A stretch of DNA of 64,000 bases from Anaerolineales bacterium (GTDB lineage Bacteria; Chloroflexota; Anaerolineae; Aggregatilineales; UBA2796): positions 682,001-746,000 of the forward strand of contig JABTTZ010000001.1 in the NCBI GenBank assembly GCA_015075625.1, given 5' to 3'. Below, one piece after another: positions 27,541-37,748 of this stretch (positions within the stretch are counted from its first letter, which is position 1; every line of letters begins with the position of its first letter). The position numbers were made by a program, and so were the translations under genes. The notes under the pieces are model-generated. The model was not told the origin of the DNA, made no database searches, and saw nothing but the letters and a program-made list of their open reading frames with translations.

Positions 27541-29685
27541 TTGAGCGATTTCCTCAGCTACCATGACGATGCTCGTCTTGACCGCCGTCTGTTTCTCAGC
27601 GGTGTTGCCGGGACGGGAAAGACAACCTACGCCACGCAGCATCTTCTCCGTTGGTTAGAACGTGGCACGCCGCCCGACACGATCTTGATCCTTGTCCCCC
27701 AAGTGACTCTCGGACGCCCCTATCAAAAAGCCCTGCACGATTCCACCTATGCGGGGGGCGCGGTGCGCATCCTCACCTTAGCCAGTTTAGCGCGGGCGCT
27801 GATTGAGGTGTATTGGGGATTGATCGCTGAAAAAATGGGGTTTGCCGATCCTGCCCGCGAACCGGTCTTTTTGAATGTTGAAGCGGCGCAATATTATATG
27901 GCGCGGGTGGCTGCGCCCGTCATTGGCGATGGACGCTTTGGTGCGGTGAATGTTGCCCCACAGCGCATCCTCTCTCAGGTATTGGACAACCTGAATCGGG
28001 CGGCAATCACCCGCTTTCCGGTGGATGAGATTGCCGAGCGACTGATCGCCGCATGGGGTGAGGAGCGCGATAAAACCCGCCCAAAGGTCTACGAGGCAGC
28101 GCGGGAATTGGCAAATGCCTTCCGCACCGAATGTCTGACCCACACCCTGCTTGATTTCTCGCTGATGATGGAGGCGTTCGCCGCGCACCTCTTGCCAGAC
28201 CCACACGTACAGGCATTTCTGCGCAATACCTTTCGGTACGTGATCGCAGACAACGTAGAGGAAGACAGTCCGCTTGCCCATGATTTTCTGCTGTGGTTTC
28301 TCCATCCCGAAAAGGGCGGCGCACAAGGGGCGTTGATCATTTACGACGAGGACGGCGGCTATCGTAATTTTCTCGGCGCGGACCCCGACAATGCTGCCCA
28401 GTTGGAAACCGTCTGTGAGGAGAAGATCGCCCTCCGCCAGTCGTTCATCATGTCGCCGCCGTTGGTCGCGCTTGGCGGGGCGTTTAACCGCGTGATGGGG
28501 GATCGCTTTGAGCCGACCCCAACCGATGCCCTCCCTGAATCCTTCAGCCTCGGCACGCGCCGTTTCTATCCACAGATGATCGATTGGGCAGTAGAGGAGG
28601 CAATCGCGCTGGTGAAAGCTGGCGTCCCCCCCCGCGAGATCGCCATCCTCGCCCCCTACCTGAACGACTCCCTTCGTTTCTCCCTCGTCTATAAATTTGC
28701 AGAGCGGGCGCGGGCAGAGGGTGTTGACCTCCCGACGCTCTCCCACCGTCCCTCGCGGGCGTTGCGTGATGAGCCGGTCACCCGCGCTTTATTGACCTTT
28801 GCCGGAATTGCCCATCCGGGGATGGGCTACCTCCCCCCAACAGAAGATGTTGGGGATGCTCTTTCCCAAGCCGTTGACGGGCTTGATCCTGTTCGGGCAA
28901 GGCTTTTGGCGGATATTGTCTACCGCAAAAAAGATGGTGTGGCGTCTTTTTCCCCCTTCGCCAAGATCAAAGCCGATGTCCAAGAGCGGCTCACCTACAC
29001 GGCGGGCGAACGCTTCGATCTCTTGCGCGAATGGCTGGATAGCTATCAGGCACAGTGTGAGATTGAGGGGCGCGTGCCGGTGGATCATTTCTGGCGGCGG
29101 CTGTTTGGGGAAGTCCTCTCCCAACCCGGCTATGGCTTTCATGGTGATTTAGAGGCGGGGCGGATCGCTGCCCAATTGATCGACTCTGCACAAGGCTTCC
29201 GGCGCGTCTTGTATCCCGGGACGGACTGGGATTGGGATCAGGTTGGCGGGGAATACATTGGCTTTGTGAACGCCCGCTTGCTGCCGGCGCTGTTTCCGCA
29301 AAGCTGGCAAGATGAAGACTCCAACGCCCTGTTCATCGCTCCAGCGTCCACCTTCCTCATGCGCAATCGCTATGTCGATTACCAATTTTGGCTAGATGTG
29401 GGCAGCCCCTCGTGGTCAGAGCGTCTGGAGCAGCCGCTGACGCACCCTTACGTATTGCGGCGGGATCGCCATCTCGATCAGGTTTGGACGGATGATGATG
29501 AAGACGACGCCCAAACAGGGGCGCTCTACAAGATCATCATTGGGTTGGTGCGCCGCTGCCGGAAACGAGTCTACTTCGCTTTAGCCGATTTGGGCGAGAG
29601 CGGGCATGAGCAGCGCGGCTTATTTTTGCGGAAGTTACAAGCGGCGCTGCGGGCGGGAACAAATGAGGAGGCGGTGGACGAATGA
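27541..29685 (+). CDS. SF1-helicase-like ATPase with degenerate Walker B (AddB/RecC-like partner?)
   Basis: A 714-residue protein with a clear Walker A at residues 21-29 (GVAGTGKTT) and UvrD-like strands after it (ILILVPQVTLG). Where UvrD helicases have DE.QD, this has VIADNVEEDS, so the Walker B acid pair is altered. No GDP.Q motif III or Arg-finger GxTRA motif is seen. The C-terminal third is helical and ends in an acidic tail. It recalls the helicase-like, catalytically reduced subunits of AddAB/RecBCD, but no nuclease motif is visible. It starts with TTG (AGGA eight bases before) and overlaps the true helicase downstream by ATGA, so the two proteins are made together and probably form a complex. 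Confidence 0.7.
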   Translation: MSDFLSYHDDARLDRRLFLSGVAGTGKTTYATQHLLRWLERGTPPDTILILVPQVTLGRPYQKALHDSTYAGGAVRILTLASLARALIEVYWGLIAEKMGFADPAREPVFLNVEAAQYYMARVAAPVIGDGRFGAVNVAPQRILSQVLDNLNRAAITRFPVDEIAERLIAAWGEERDKTRPKVYEAARELANAFRTECLTHTLLDFSLMMEAFAAHLLPDPHVQAFLRNTFRYVIADNVEEDSPLAHDFLLWFLHPEKGGAQGALIIYDEDGGYRNFLGADPDNAAQLETVCEEKIALRQSFIMSPPLVALGGAFNRVMGDRFEPTPTDALPESFSLGTRRFYPQMIDWAVEEAIALVKAGVPPREIAILAPYLNDSLRFSLVYKFAERARAEGVDLPTLSHRPSRALRDEPVTRALLTFAGIAHPGMGYLPPTEDVGDALSQAVDGLDPVRARLLADIVYRKKDGVASFSPFAKIKADVQERLTYTAGERFDLLREWLDSYQAQCEIEGRVPVDHFWRRLFGEVLSQPGYGFHGDLEAGRIAAQLIDSAQGFRRVLYPGTDWDWDQVGGEYIGFVNARLLPALFPQSWQDEDSNALFIAPASTFLMRNRYVDYQFWLDVGSPSWSERLEQPLTHPYVLRRDRHLDQVWTDDDEDDAQTGALYKIIIGLVRRCRKRVYFALADLGESGHEQRGLFLRKLQAALRAGTNEEAVDE

Positions 29686-32030
29686 CCCAACCCAAACGCA
29701 CCTCTAAACCGTTCTTCCGCAGCGGGCAAAAAGACATTCTCAGCGCCCCGCGTGGGCGGGTGGGCGTCTCTGCCGTGCCGGGCAGCGGCAAGACGTTTAC
29801 TCTAACACACCTCGCGGCGACGATCATCGAACGTATGGCGGATCAGGCGGCAAAAGGCGGCAAAAAAAGCGCCGCCATTGGCGATCAAGAAGTTCTGATC
29901 GTCACCTTTGCCAATGCCGCCGCCAACGCGATCAAGGCGCGGATTGCCGAGATTTTGGGGCGCAAGCGCGATATTCTCCCCCATGTTGGCTACCGTGTGC
30001 GCACGCTGCACGGGCTGGCACATGATATTGTGCGCGAACGTCCGGCGCTGGCGGGGCTGGCGGATGATTTTCAGATTGTGGACGAACGCACCAGCGAAAA
30101 ACTTCTGAGCGAGGTCGTCACTGCCACCTTACGCACTTCTGGCGCTGATCTTTTGCGGCACTATATTCATGGTGATCATGAGGCGAATATCCCTCGCCTG
30201 CTGAGCAATGATGCCCACGATCTATTTGTCCAAATCGCCTTGCGCTACATCGGGCGGGCGAAAGACCGCGAACTGACCCCCGCCGATCTGCGTACCGCCC
30301 TCGCTGCGCATGGCGATGATCCGGCGCGGCTGCCTTTGGCACGTTTTGGGCTGGAAGTCTATGAAAATTACCAACGTGGGTTGCAGATGCGCGGGGCGGT
30401 GGATTTCAACGATTTGGTACGGATGGCGCTTATGGCGCTGCGCACCGATGCAGGCTACCTTGCTCGCCTCCGCGCCCGCTATACGGCGATTCTCGAAGAC
30501 GAGGCGCAAGACAGCAGCGCCCTCCAAGAGACGCTCATCCGCCTGCTTGACCCCGCTGATTATTGGGTGCGCGTTGGCGATCCGAATCAGGCGATCAACA
30601 CGACCTTTACCAGCGCTGATCCGCGCTTTTTGACCCGCTTTCTGGATAGCCCACAGGTGAAGGCGTTTCTACTCCCAGAGGCGGGGCGTTCGGCGGCATC
30701 TATCCTTGACCTTGCTAATGAACTCGTGCGCTGGACAAGGGACGATCACCCCGTCCCTGAGCTGCGCTCCGCCCTCCGCCCACAGCAGATTGTGCCAACA
30801 ACGCCCAATGACCCGCAGCCCAACCCCCCGGTGAGCGAGTCGCAGGTGTTTATTGCCTACGAACCGGGGCAAAAAATTACGCCAGACCGCGAACGGGAAC
30901 TGATTATCGCCTCGCTCCAACGTTACCTACCGGAAAACCCAGAGCGGACAATTGCCTGCCTTGTCCCCGAAAACGCGGGCGGGTTCAAACTGAGCGAAAA
31001 GCTCCATGAGGCGGGTATTCCCTATGAAGAACTTCTGCGCAGCACCAGTACCACGCGGGAAACTGCCGCCCGCCTCCGCACTGCCTTAGAGTTCATCGCC
31101 ACCCCTGCCAAAGCGAACGGGGCGGAAAAACTAGCCGCGCTCTACCGTGATTACTGGTTTCCCCGTAACTTCGGGGCGGAAAATGATCACCCCGCCGAAT
31201 ATGATCTGTGGCGGGATACCCTCGTGAAGGGCTTTAACGCCTGCCGTCGGGTGGAGGCGTTCATCGCCCCCCCGCCGGATACCTCGCCGCTAGAGGCGAT
31301 CAGCTTTCCCTACGATGTGGCGACGTTGGACGCGCTTTACCATGACGATCTAGAGCGCTTCCGGGCAACGATGGCGCGTTGGCTGCGGGCAGCCATTCTG
31401 CCCATTGATCAACTCGTCTTGACCATTGGGCAAGATTTATACTCCGAACCGGCTGAGATCGCACTCTGCTACAAAATTGCTCATCTCTTGGGCGGTGTCG
31501 CCCGGAACGACCCCACCGCCCGTCTGTCGATCTTCATCCAAGAGCTAGAGAAGATCAGCAAGAATGAGCGAAAATTCATCGGCTTTGAAGACACTGCCGA
31601 GGGCTACCAGCCGAAACCGGGCGTTGTCACGGTGGCGACGATGCACGCGGCGAAGGGGTTGGAGTGGGATCGTGTCTACCTGCTTTCGGTGAACAATTAC
31701 AGTTTTCCCTCCCGTCAGCCTTATGATCACTACATCGCGGAGCGGTACTACATTCGCGATTCGCTCAATGTCGAGGCGGAAGCGCTCCAACAATTGACCT
31801 GTCTTGTGGAAGGGGCTGCCTACTATGAAGGGGCGGCGACCGAGCAAGCACGTATTGACTACTCGGCAGAACGGCTGCGCTTGCTCTATGTGGGCATTAC
31901 ACGGGCAAAGCGTGACCTCATTGTATTGTGGAATGTGGGGCGCTTTCATCATCGGGGGGCAGATCGGGAACAACAACCCGCCCTCCCATTGATGGCGTTG
32001 TGGGGATTCATGGAAAAGCGGCGGGGTTAG
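29682..32030 (+). CDS. UvrD/PcrA-like superfamily 1A DNA helicase
   Basis: A 782-residue helicase with the full motif set. Walker A is AVPGSGKT (residues 29-36); Ia is VTFANAAANAIKARI; motif II is ILEDEAQDSS; motif III is VGDPNQAI; motif V/VI is TMHAAKGLEWDRVYLLSV and RLLYVGITRAKRDLIV. It unwinds DNA using ATP. Unlike UvrD proper it has an inserted helical block around residues 480-570 and no C-terminal Tudor-like tail, and unlike AddA it has no nuclease domain. The 4-base overlap with the degenerate helicase-like gene makes a two-subunit machine likely. Confidence 0.92.
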   Translation: MTQPKRTSKPFFRSGQKDILSAPRGRVGVSAVPGSGKTFTLTHLAATIIERMADQAAKGGKKSAAIGDQEVLIVTFANAAANAIKARIAEILGRKRDILPHVGYRVRTLHGLAHDIVRERPALAGLADDFQIVDERTSEKLLSEVVTATLRTSGADLLRHYIHGDHEANIPRLLSNDAHDLFVQIALRYIGRAKDRELTPADLRTALAAHGDDPARLPLARFGLEVYENYQRGLQMRGAVDFNDLVRMALMALRTDAGYLARLRARYTAILEDEAQDSSALQETLIRLLDPADYWVRVGDPNQAINTTFTSADPRFLTRFLDSPQVKAFLLPEAGRSAASILDLANELVRWTRDDHPVPELRSALRPQQIVPTTPNDPQPNPPVSESQVFIAYEPGQKITPDRERELIIASLQRYLPENPERTIACLVPENAGGFKLSEKLHEAGIPYEELLRSTSTTRETAARLRTALEFIATPAKANGAEKLAALYRDYWFPRNFGAENDHPAEYDLWRDTLVKGFNACRRVEAFIAPPPDTSPLEAISFPYDVATLDALYHDDLERFRATMARWLRAAILPIDQLVLTIGQDLYSEPAEIALCYKIAHLLGGVARNDPTARLSIFIQELEKISKNERKFIGFEDTAEGYQPKPGVVTVATMHAAKGLEWDRVYLLSVNNYSFPSRQPYDHYIAERYYIRDSLNVEAEALQQLTCLVEGAAYYEGAATEQARIDYSAERLRLLYVGITRAKRDLIVLWNVGRFHHRGADREQQPALPLMALWGFMEKRRG

Positions 32031-32036
32031 CGTGCC

Positions 32037-32765
32037 ATGCCTGATGAGCCGGTTGATTCCAGTGATCCGACCTCTGCGATTGATCCTGATTACGACGCCC
32101 TGCGCGAAATCATGATTGCGACCCAGATCAGCGAGCGAGGAATCACCGATAAACGGGTGTTGGAAGCCTTTCGCCAGACGCCCCGCCATGACTTTGTTCC
32201 CCTTGCGGTGCGCCGGAATGCCTATGCCGACTACCCGCTGCCCATCGGTGAAAACCAGACCATCAGCCAGCCCTACATGGTTGCCGTTATGTTGGCGCTG
32301 CTCGCCCTGCGGGGGGGGGAGCGCGTCTTGGAGATTGGGGCGGGGTCGGGCTATCAAACCGCCCTGTTGTGCCACCTGTGCGGGTATGTGTATGCCATAG
32401 AGCGCTTTGAAACGCTTGCCACAAATGCTGCCGAAACCCTTCACCGCCTCGGCTATACGAACTTCACCATGTTTCATGGGGATGGCAGCGCCGGCTTGGA
32501 GGCATATGCCCCCTACGATGTCATTATTGCCGCCGCCGTCGCCCCTCGCGTGCCGCAGCCGCTCATCGATCAGCTTGCTGATGGCGGACGCCTAATCATG
32601 CCAATTGCGGCGGTTCACGCCCTCCCCTTTGGGCGGCGACGGAAAAACCCGGGCAACGATCAAATTTTAGTGGGTGTCGTGCGGCGCGGGGCAGACTATC
32701 TCCATCAAACATTCGGAGGTGTGCGCTTTGTGCCGTTAGTGGGGAAACACGGATTCAGAGAGTAA
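32037..32765 (+). CDS. pcm: Protein-L-isoaspartate O-methyltransferase
   Basis: Repairs isoaspartyl residues in aged proteins by SAM-dependent methylation. It shows the PCMT approach motif (RHDFVPLAVRRNAYADYPLPIGENQTISQPYMVA), SAM motif I (VLEIGAGSGYQTALL), the acidic IERFE turn and the VIIAAAVAPRVPQPLIDQLADGGRLIMP block. Length 242 includes a slightly longer acidic N-terminus than usual (about 25 residues). It lies six bases after the helicase gene and is probably cotranscribed. It ends next to an intergenic repeat. Confidence 0.95.
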   Translation: MPDEPVDSSDPTSAIDPDYDALREIMIATQISERGITDKRVLEAFRQTPRHDFVPLAVRRNAYADYPLPIGENQTISQPYMVAVMLALLALRGGERVLEIGAGSGYQTALLCHLCGYVYAIERFETLATNAAETLHRLGYTNFTMFHGDGSAGLEAYAPYDVIIAAAVAPRVPQPLIDQLADGGRLIMPIAAVHALPFGRRRKNPGNDQILVGVVRRGADYLHQTFGGVRFVPLVGKHGFRE

Positions 32766-32799
32766 ACCAAGCCTTACACCGTTGACTTGTGTATTCATA

Positions 32800-32890
32800 A
32801 AAAGGGGAGATTGTGAGGGGATGTCCCTCACAAAACGACTCTCCCTTCTCCCACAAGGGGCGAAGGGGGTTGGGGGGATGAGGGCTTCGA
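32800..32890. repeat. Intergenic GGGGATGTCCCTCAC-type inverted repeats
   Basis: The spacer 32766-33122 between pcm and the pyruvate dehydrogenase genes has no credible gene. It begins with a block related to the repeats at 19.0 and 41.7 kb (AAAAGGGGAGATTGTGAGGGGATGTCC-like hairpin, then CTCCCTTCTCCCAC/GGGCGAAGGGGG). The part after 32890 should hold the promoter and leader of the pdh genes, where I see no strong -35/-10 pair. Confidence 0.45.
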
Positions 32891-33122
32891 TGTAATCGCT
32901 AAACTGAATGAGGTGGGTACACTGCGAAAGCTCTATTGGTACATTGGCACATGAGCCGTGCGGCTCATTGGCACAGCCCTCACCGCTGTGGTACATTCAT
33001 GGGAAGATTTTTCCGAATTCCTGAGCAAACGATTAAGGGAAAACTGCGGCGGCAGGGAATTTGCCGTCGTTTTGGTGTGTCCGATTGGCGTGCTATTTTT
33101 GGAAGGGAGCGCCGTAACCATT

Positions 33123-34088
33123 ATGGCTGATCTCACCCTAGATCAGAAGTTGGAGATGTACCGTCAGATGGTGCTGATCCGACGCTTTGAAGAACGCTGC
33201 GAAGAGCTTTACGCCCAAAAGCGGATCGGCGGCGTCTATTTGCACCTTTACAATGGGCAAGAAGGCACAGGTGTCGGGGCGCTTTCTGCCCTGCGTCCCA
33301 CCGATCATGTGATCACCTCGTACCGCGATCACGGCATTGCTTTGGCAAAGGGCGTGGATGCCAACCGCCTGATGGCGGAGATGTTCGGCAAACGCACGGG
33401 TGTCAGCGGCGGTAAGGGCGGCTCTATGCATTTGGCAGATCGCTCCAAAAATATGTGGGGTGGGTATGCCATTGTCGGGGGGCATTTGGCGCTGGCGGCG
33501 GGCATTGCCCTCACCGCAAAATACACAAACAGCGGCGAAGTGATCATCTGCTTTATGGGCGATGGGGCGACGAACAACGGCTATTTTCACGAGTCGTTGA
33601 ACCTCAGCGCCGTGTGGGATTTGCCCGTCGTTTGGGTTATCGAGAACAATTTCTATGGCATGGGAACGCCCATTGAGCTTTCCAGCGGGCAAACGGAACT
33701 CCATAAACGCGCCATTGCCTATGGAATGCACGATATGGGGCGGGTCGATGGCATGGATGTGCTGACAATGTACGATGCCTCGGTAGAGGCGGTTGCTTAC
33801 GCCCGCGAGAAAGGACCCGTCCTCATCGAAGCGATGACCTACCGCTACAAGGGGCATGGCGTCTCGGATCGCAATTATCTGAAGCGAGAGCAAGAGATGG
33901 CGCTTTACAAAGAGCGCGATCCAATCACCCTGCTTGGCGATCACCTTAAGGGACTTGATTCGCAGGTGGCAACCACATTAGCACAGTTTGCCAGCAACGC
34001 CCATGAAACGGTAGAGGCAGCGATCCGCTTTGCGGAACAAAGCCCCGACCCCACCTATGACGATTTAATCAACCACGTTTACGCCTAA
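33123..34088 (+). CDS. pdhA: Pyruvate (2-oxo acid) dehydrogenase E1 alpha subunit
   Basis: The thiamine-diphosphate subunit that decarboxylates pyruvate or a related 2-oxo acid. It shows YRQMVLIRRFEERCEELY at the start, GGKGGSMH, and the ThDP/Mg motif GDGATNNGYFHESLN...WVIENN. Length 321 from ATG 33123. The open frame reaches back to 32958, but the extra 55 residues have no homology to the family and a Shine-Dalgarno-like GGAAGGGAG precedes 33123, so the shorter start is used. It is the first gene of a three-gene set with E1 beta (16 bases later) and E2. The sequence does not distinguish pyruvate from acetoin as substrate. Confidence 0.93.
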   Translation: MADLTLDQKLEMYRQMVLIRRFEERCEELYAQKRIGGVYLHLYNGQEGTGVGALSALRPTDHVITSYRDHGIALAKGVDANRLMAEMFGKRTGVSGGKGGSMHLADRSKNMWGGYAIVGGHLALAAGIALTAKYTNSGEVIICFMGDGATNNGYFHESLNLSAVWDLPVVWVIENNFYGMGTPIELSSGQTELHKRAIAYGMHDMGRVDGMDVLTMYDASVEAVAYAREKGPVLIEAMTYRYKGHGVSDRNYLKREQEMALYKERDPITLLGDHLKGLDSQVATTLAQFASNAHETVEAAIRFAEQSPDPTYDDLINHVYA

Positions 34089-34104
34089 AGGGGATGCGGG
34101 GATT

Positions 34105-35085
34105 ATGGCAGAGAAAGTAATGCCCATGCGTGAGGCGCTGCGTACCGCCTTGCGTGAAGAAATGATTCGGGATGAGCGCGTCTTTGTGATGGGGCAGGAG
34201 GTTGGCGCGTGGCAGGGGACGCACCGCATCACCGCTGGCTTTTTGGATGAATTTGGCGAACGCCGTGTGCGCGACACGCCAATCAGCGAGATGGTTATTG
34301 CCGGAGCAGCCGTTGGTTCGGCAATGTCCGGGCTGCGCCCTGTTGCCGAGATCATGACGATCAATTTTGCCTTCATCGCTATGGACGCCATTGTGAACCA
34401 CATGGCGAAAATACGGTACATGTTCAACGGACAGTTTAAGGTGCCGATGGTCTTACGCTGTGCCACAGGGTGGGGGATGCAAGCCACTGCCACGCACTCC
34501 GCCACCCCAGAGCCAATTTTTGCCCACTTTCCGGGGCTTTATGTGGGCTGCCCATCAACCCCGCGTGATGCAAAGGGTATGTTGAAGGCATCCATCCGCG
34601 ATGACAACCCTGTGTTGTTCACCGAGGTGATCGCCCTCTATGGAAAACCGGGACCCGTCCCCGAAAACCCAGAGTTCGTCCTGCCCATTGGGCGCGGTGA
34701 GATCAAGCGCCCCGGCAAGGATGTGACCATCGTCACCTTTGGGCGCGGCGTGGAGTGGTCGCTAGAGGCGGCAACGGAACTGGCAAAAGAGGGCGTTGAC
34801 TGTGAAGTTCTCGATCTGCGTTGGCTGCGTCCGCTCGATCTAAACCTTGTCTTTGAGAGCTTTAAAAAGACAAATCGCTGCGTGGTTGTTGAAGAATGCT
34901 TGCCCTTCTACAGTTTCGGCAGCGAGATCGCCGCGCAGATTCAGGATAACCTCTTTGACTACATGGATGCGCCCGTCAAGCGGGTCAGTTCTATGGATGT
35001 GCCGCTGCCGTATGCCCACGATATTGAATTGATGGCGCTGCCCGATGCCAAAAAAGTGATCGCCGCCGTGAAAGAGGTGTTGTAG
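34105..35085 (+). CDS. pdhB: Pyruvate (2-oxo acid) dehydrogenase E1 beta subunit
   Basis: The partner subunit that completes the E1 alpha2beta2 active site and docks on E2. It shows the usual opening (MREALRTALREEMIRDERVFVMGQEVG), DTPISEMVIAGAAVGSAMSGLRPVAEIM, and the C-terminal transketolase-like domain (VTIVTFGRGVEWSLEAA, DLRWLRPLD). Length 326 is normal. A 16-base gap after pdhA and a 2-base gap before the E2 gene support one operon. Confidence 0.95.
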   Translation: MAEKVMPMREALRTALREEMIRDERVFVMGQEVGAWQGTHRITAGFLDEFGERRVRDTPISEMVIAGAAVGSAMSGLRPVAEIMTINFAFIAMDAIVNHMAKIRYMFNGQFKVPMVLRCATGWGMQATATHSATPEPIFAHFPGLYVGCPSTPRDAKGMLKASIRDDNPVLFTEVIALYGKPGPVPENPEFVLPIGRGEIKRPGKDVTIVTFGRGVEWSLEAATELAKEGVDCEVLDLRWLRPLDLNLVFESFKKTNRCVVVEECLPFYSFGSEIAAQIQDNLFDYMDAPVKRVSSMDVPLPYAHDIELMALPDAKKVIAAVKEVL

Positions 35086-35087
35086 CC

Positions 35088-36338
35088 ATGTCGGAACAGG
35101 TGAAAATGCCGCCCCTCGGCATGAACATGGAACAAGGGACATTTCTGAACTGGGTGAAACAAATTGGAGAGACGATCCAGCAAGGTGAGGTGATCGCGGA
35201 GGTGGAAGCGGATAAGGCGACCATCGAGGTGGAAGCGCCGCTTGGCGGGGTCTTGCTCCAAACAAGTGTCAACCCGGGTGATACAGTCAACGTGGGACAG
35301 GTGATTGCCGTTGTGGGGGCAGCGGGCGAACGCGCTGCAAGCGCTCCAACGCCTGCTCCGGCGGCGGCTGGTAGCCCTTCGGTTGGTGCACCTAGTACAC
35401 CGAGTGCGCCCGCTGTTGAAGAAGATGCTGACCTCCCCGGTGGCGTGCGGGCGACGCCGATTGCCCGAAACATTGCCGCCGAACGCGGAATTGACCTGAA
35501 ATTGGTGAAGGGGACGGGACCGAACGGGCGGATCACAAAAGCGGATGTGGAAAGCTACACGCCACCCCAGAGCGCCGCTCCCGCGCCGGCTGTGGCGGTG
35601 GTGACGACAACGCCGCGTCCGGCGCAATCCCTTGTTCCCCCTTCCGGAGCGGGGATCACCGAAGAACCGCTCTCGCGGATGCGGGTGCGGATTGCCCAAC
35701 GAACGACAGAGAGCAAGCAGAACGTCCCGCATTTTTATCTGACCATCGAGATCGACATGGCGGCGACGGTTTCCCTGCGGAAGTTCATCAACGAAGAACT
35801 CCCCGACGATCACAAGGTGAGCGTGAACGACATGATTGTGAAGGCGGCGGCGCTGGCGCTGCGGCGTTTCCCGAACCTGAACAGCCATTTCTATGGGGAT
35901 AAGATCATCCGCTATCAGAATATCAACGTGGGCATTGCTGTCGCGCTCGATGGCGGCGGGTTGATCAACGTTGTGGCGAAAAACGCCGACAGCACGCCGA
36001 TCTCGCAGTTGGCGGCACGCAACAAGGTGATGATCGCCGGAGCGCGGGTGGGCAAGGTAAAGCCGGAAGATTTGGAAGGTAGCACCTTCACCGTCAGCAA
36101 TTTGGGTCCGTATGGGATTGAGCATTTCGAGGCGATCATCAACCCGCCGGAAGCGGCAATTCTTGCCGTCTCAGCGGCGAAGGAAGTCCCCGTTGTGATC
36201 AATGGCGAGATACGCATTGGCAGCCGCATGAAGGCAACGCTCAGCGTCGATCACCGTGTGAGCGATGGGGCGGAAGGGGCGCAGTACCTCAACGCCCTGA
36301 AGGAACTGCTGGAAAACCCCATGAAGCTGCTGCTGTAA
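35088..36338 (+). CDS. pdhC: Dihydrolipoamide acyltransferase (E2) of the pyruvate dehydrogenase complex
   Basis: One lipoyl domain (residues 1-78, lipoyl Lys in EVEADKATIEV), an Ala/Pro linker, a peripheral subunit-binding domain (about 123-158, ATPIARNIAAERGIDL..GTGPNGRITKADV) and a second linker. The catalytic acyltransferase domain ends in the active-site DHRVSDGAEGAQYL (DHRxxDG form). It carries the acyl group from E1 to CoA. The E3 gene (lipoamide dehydrogenase) is not adjacent, so E3 must come from elsewhere in the genome. A composite repeat copy follows directly. Confidence 0.95.
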   Translation: MSEQVKMPPLGMNMEQGTFLNWVKQIGETIQQGEVIAEVEADKATIEVEAPLGGVLLQTSVNPGDTVNVGQVIAVVGAAGERAASAPTPAPAAAGSPSVGAPSTPSAPAVEEDADLPGGVRATPIARNIAAERGIDLKLVKGTGPNGRITKADVESYTPPQSAAPAPAVAVVTTTPRPAQSLVPPSGAGITEEPLSRMRVRIAQRTTESKQNVPHFYLTIEIDMAATVSLRKFINEELPDDHKVSVNDMIVKAAALALRRFPNLNSHFYGDKIIRYQNINVGIAVALDGGGLINVVAKNADSTPISQLAARNKVMIAGARVGKVKPEDLEGSTFTVSNLGPYGIEHFEAIINPPEAAILAVSAAKEVPVVINGEIRIGSRMKATLSVDHRVSDGAEGAQYLNALKELLENPMKLLL

Positions 36339-36346
36339 CCTAGGTT

Positions 36347-36530
36347 CTGTTGACCGTTTTGGTTCAGAAGCCCTATCCCCCCTTTCCCTGTGTACGGGGA
36401 AAGGGGGAGAGAGTCCCTCTCTCTGTTTTACAGGGTGGGGGCAAGCCCCGAAGGGGTGGTTACTTCCTAGCCCGCTGCGTTAGCGCGGGCGCTCACGGGC
36501 GGCGCGGGGCGCAATGCATTGCGCCCCGCC
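36347..36530 (+). repeat. Composite dispersed repeat, copy C (3'-shortened)
   Basis: About 185 bases matching the first two thirds of copy B in the same orientation. It has the CCTTTCCC/GGGAAAGGGGG hairpin, GAGAGAGTCC, the GGGGCAAGCCCCGAAGGGG double hairpin, TAGCCCGCTGCGTTAGCGCGGGC, and a perfect palindrome with GGGGCGCAAT/ATTGCGCCCC arms at 36506-36527. It stops there, lacking the CTGCCAACAGAGCC tail. It also lacks the CGGTTACTGCGCAGCAG block of copies A and B. Confidence 0.7.
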
Positions 36531-36545
36531 AAAATTAATTTCACA

Positions 36546-37748
<1,203 letters not shown>

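Noticed and set aside
27787-28746. Long minus-strand frame (319 codons) inside the helicase-like gene
   Set aside because: The plus-strand frame has Walker A and coupling to the next gene; the antisense product has no recognisable domain.
31545-32477. Long minus-strand frame (310 codons) across uvrD-like and pcm genes
   Set aside because: Runs opposite to two clear genes and shows no domain; long shadow frames are expected in this G+C-rich DNA.
32958-33122. 55-codon N-terminal extension of E1 alpha
   Set aside because: No family similarity, and the family start motif begins at 33123.
34959-36125. Minus-strand frame of 388 codons opposite the E2 gene
   Set aside because: E2 has lipoyl, binding and catalytic motifs on the plus strand; this frame is its shadow.
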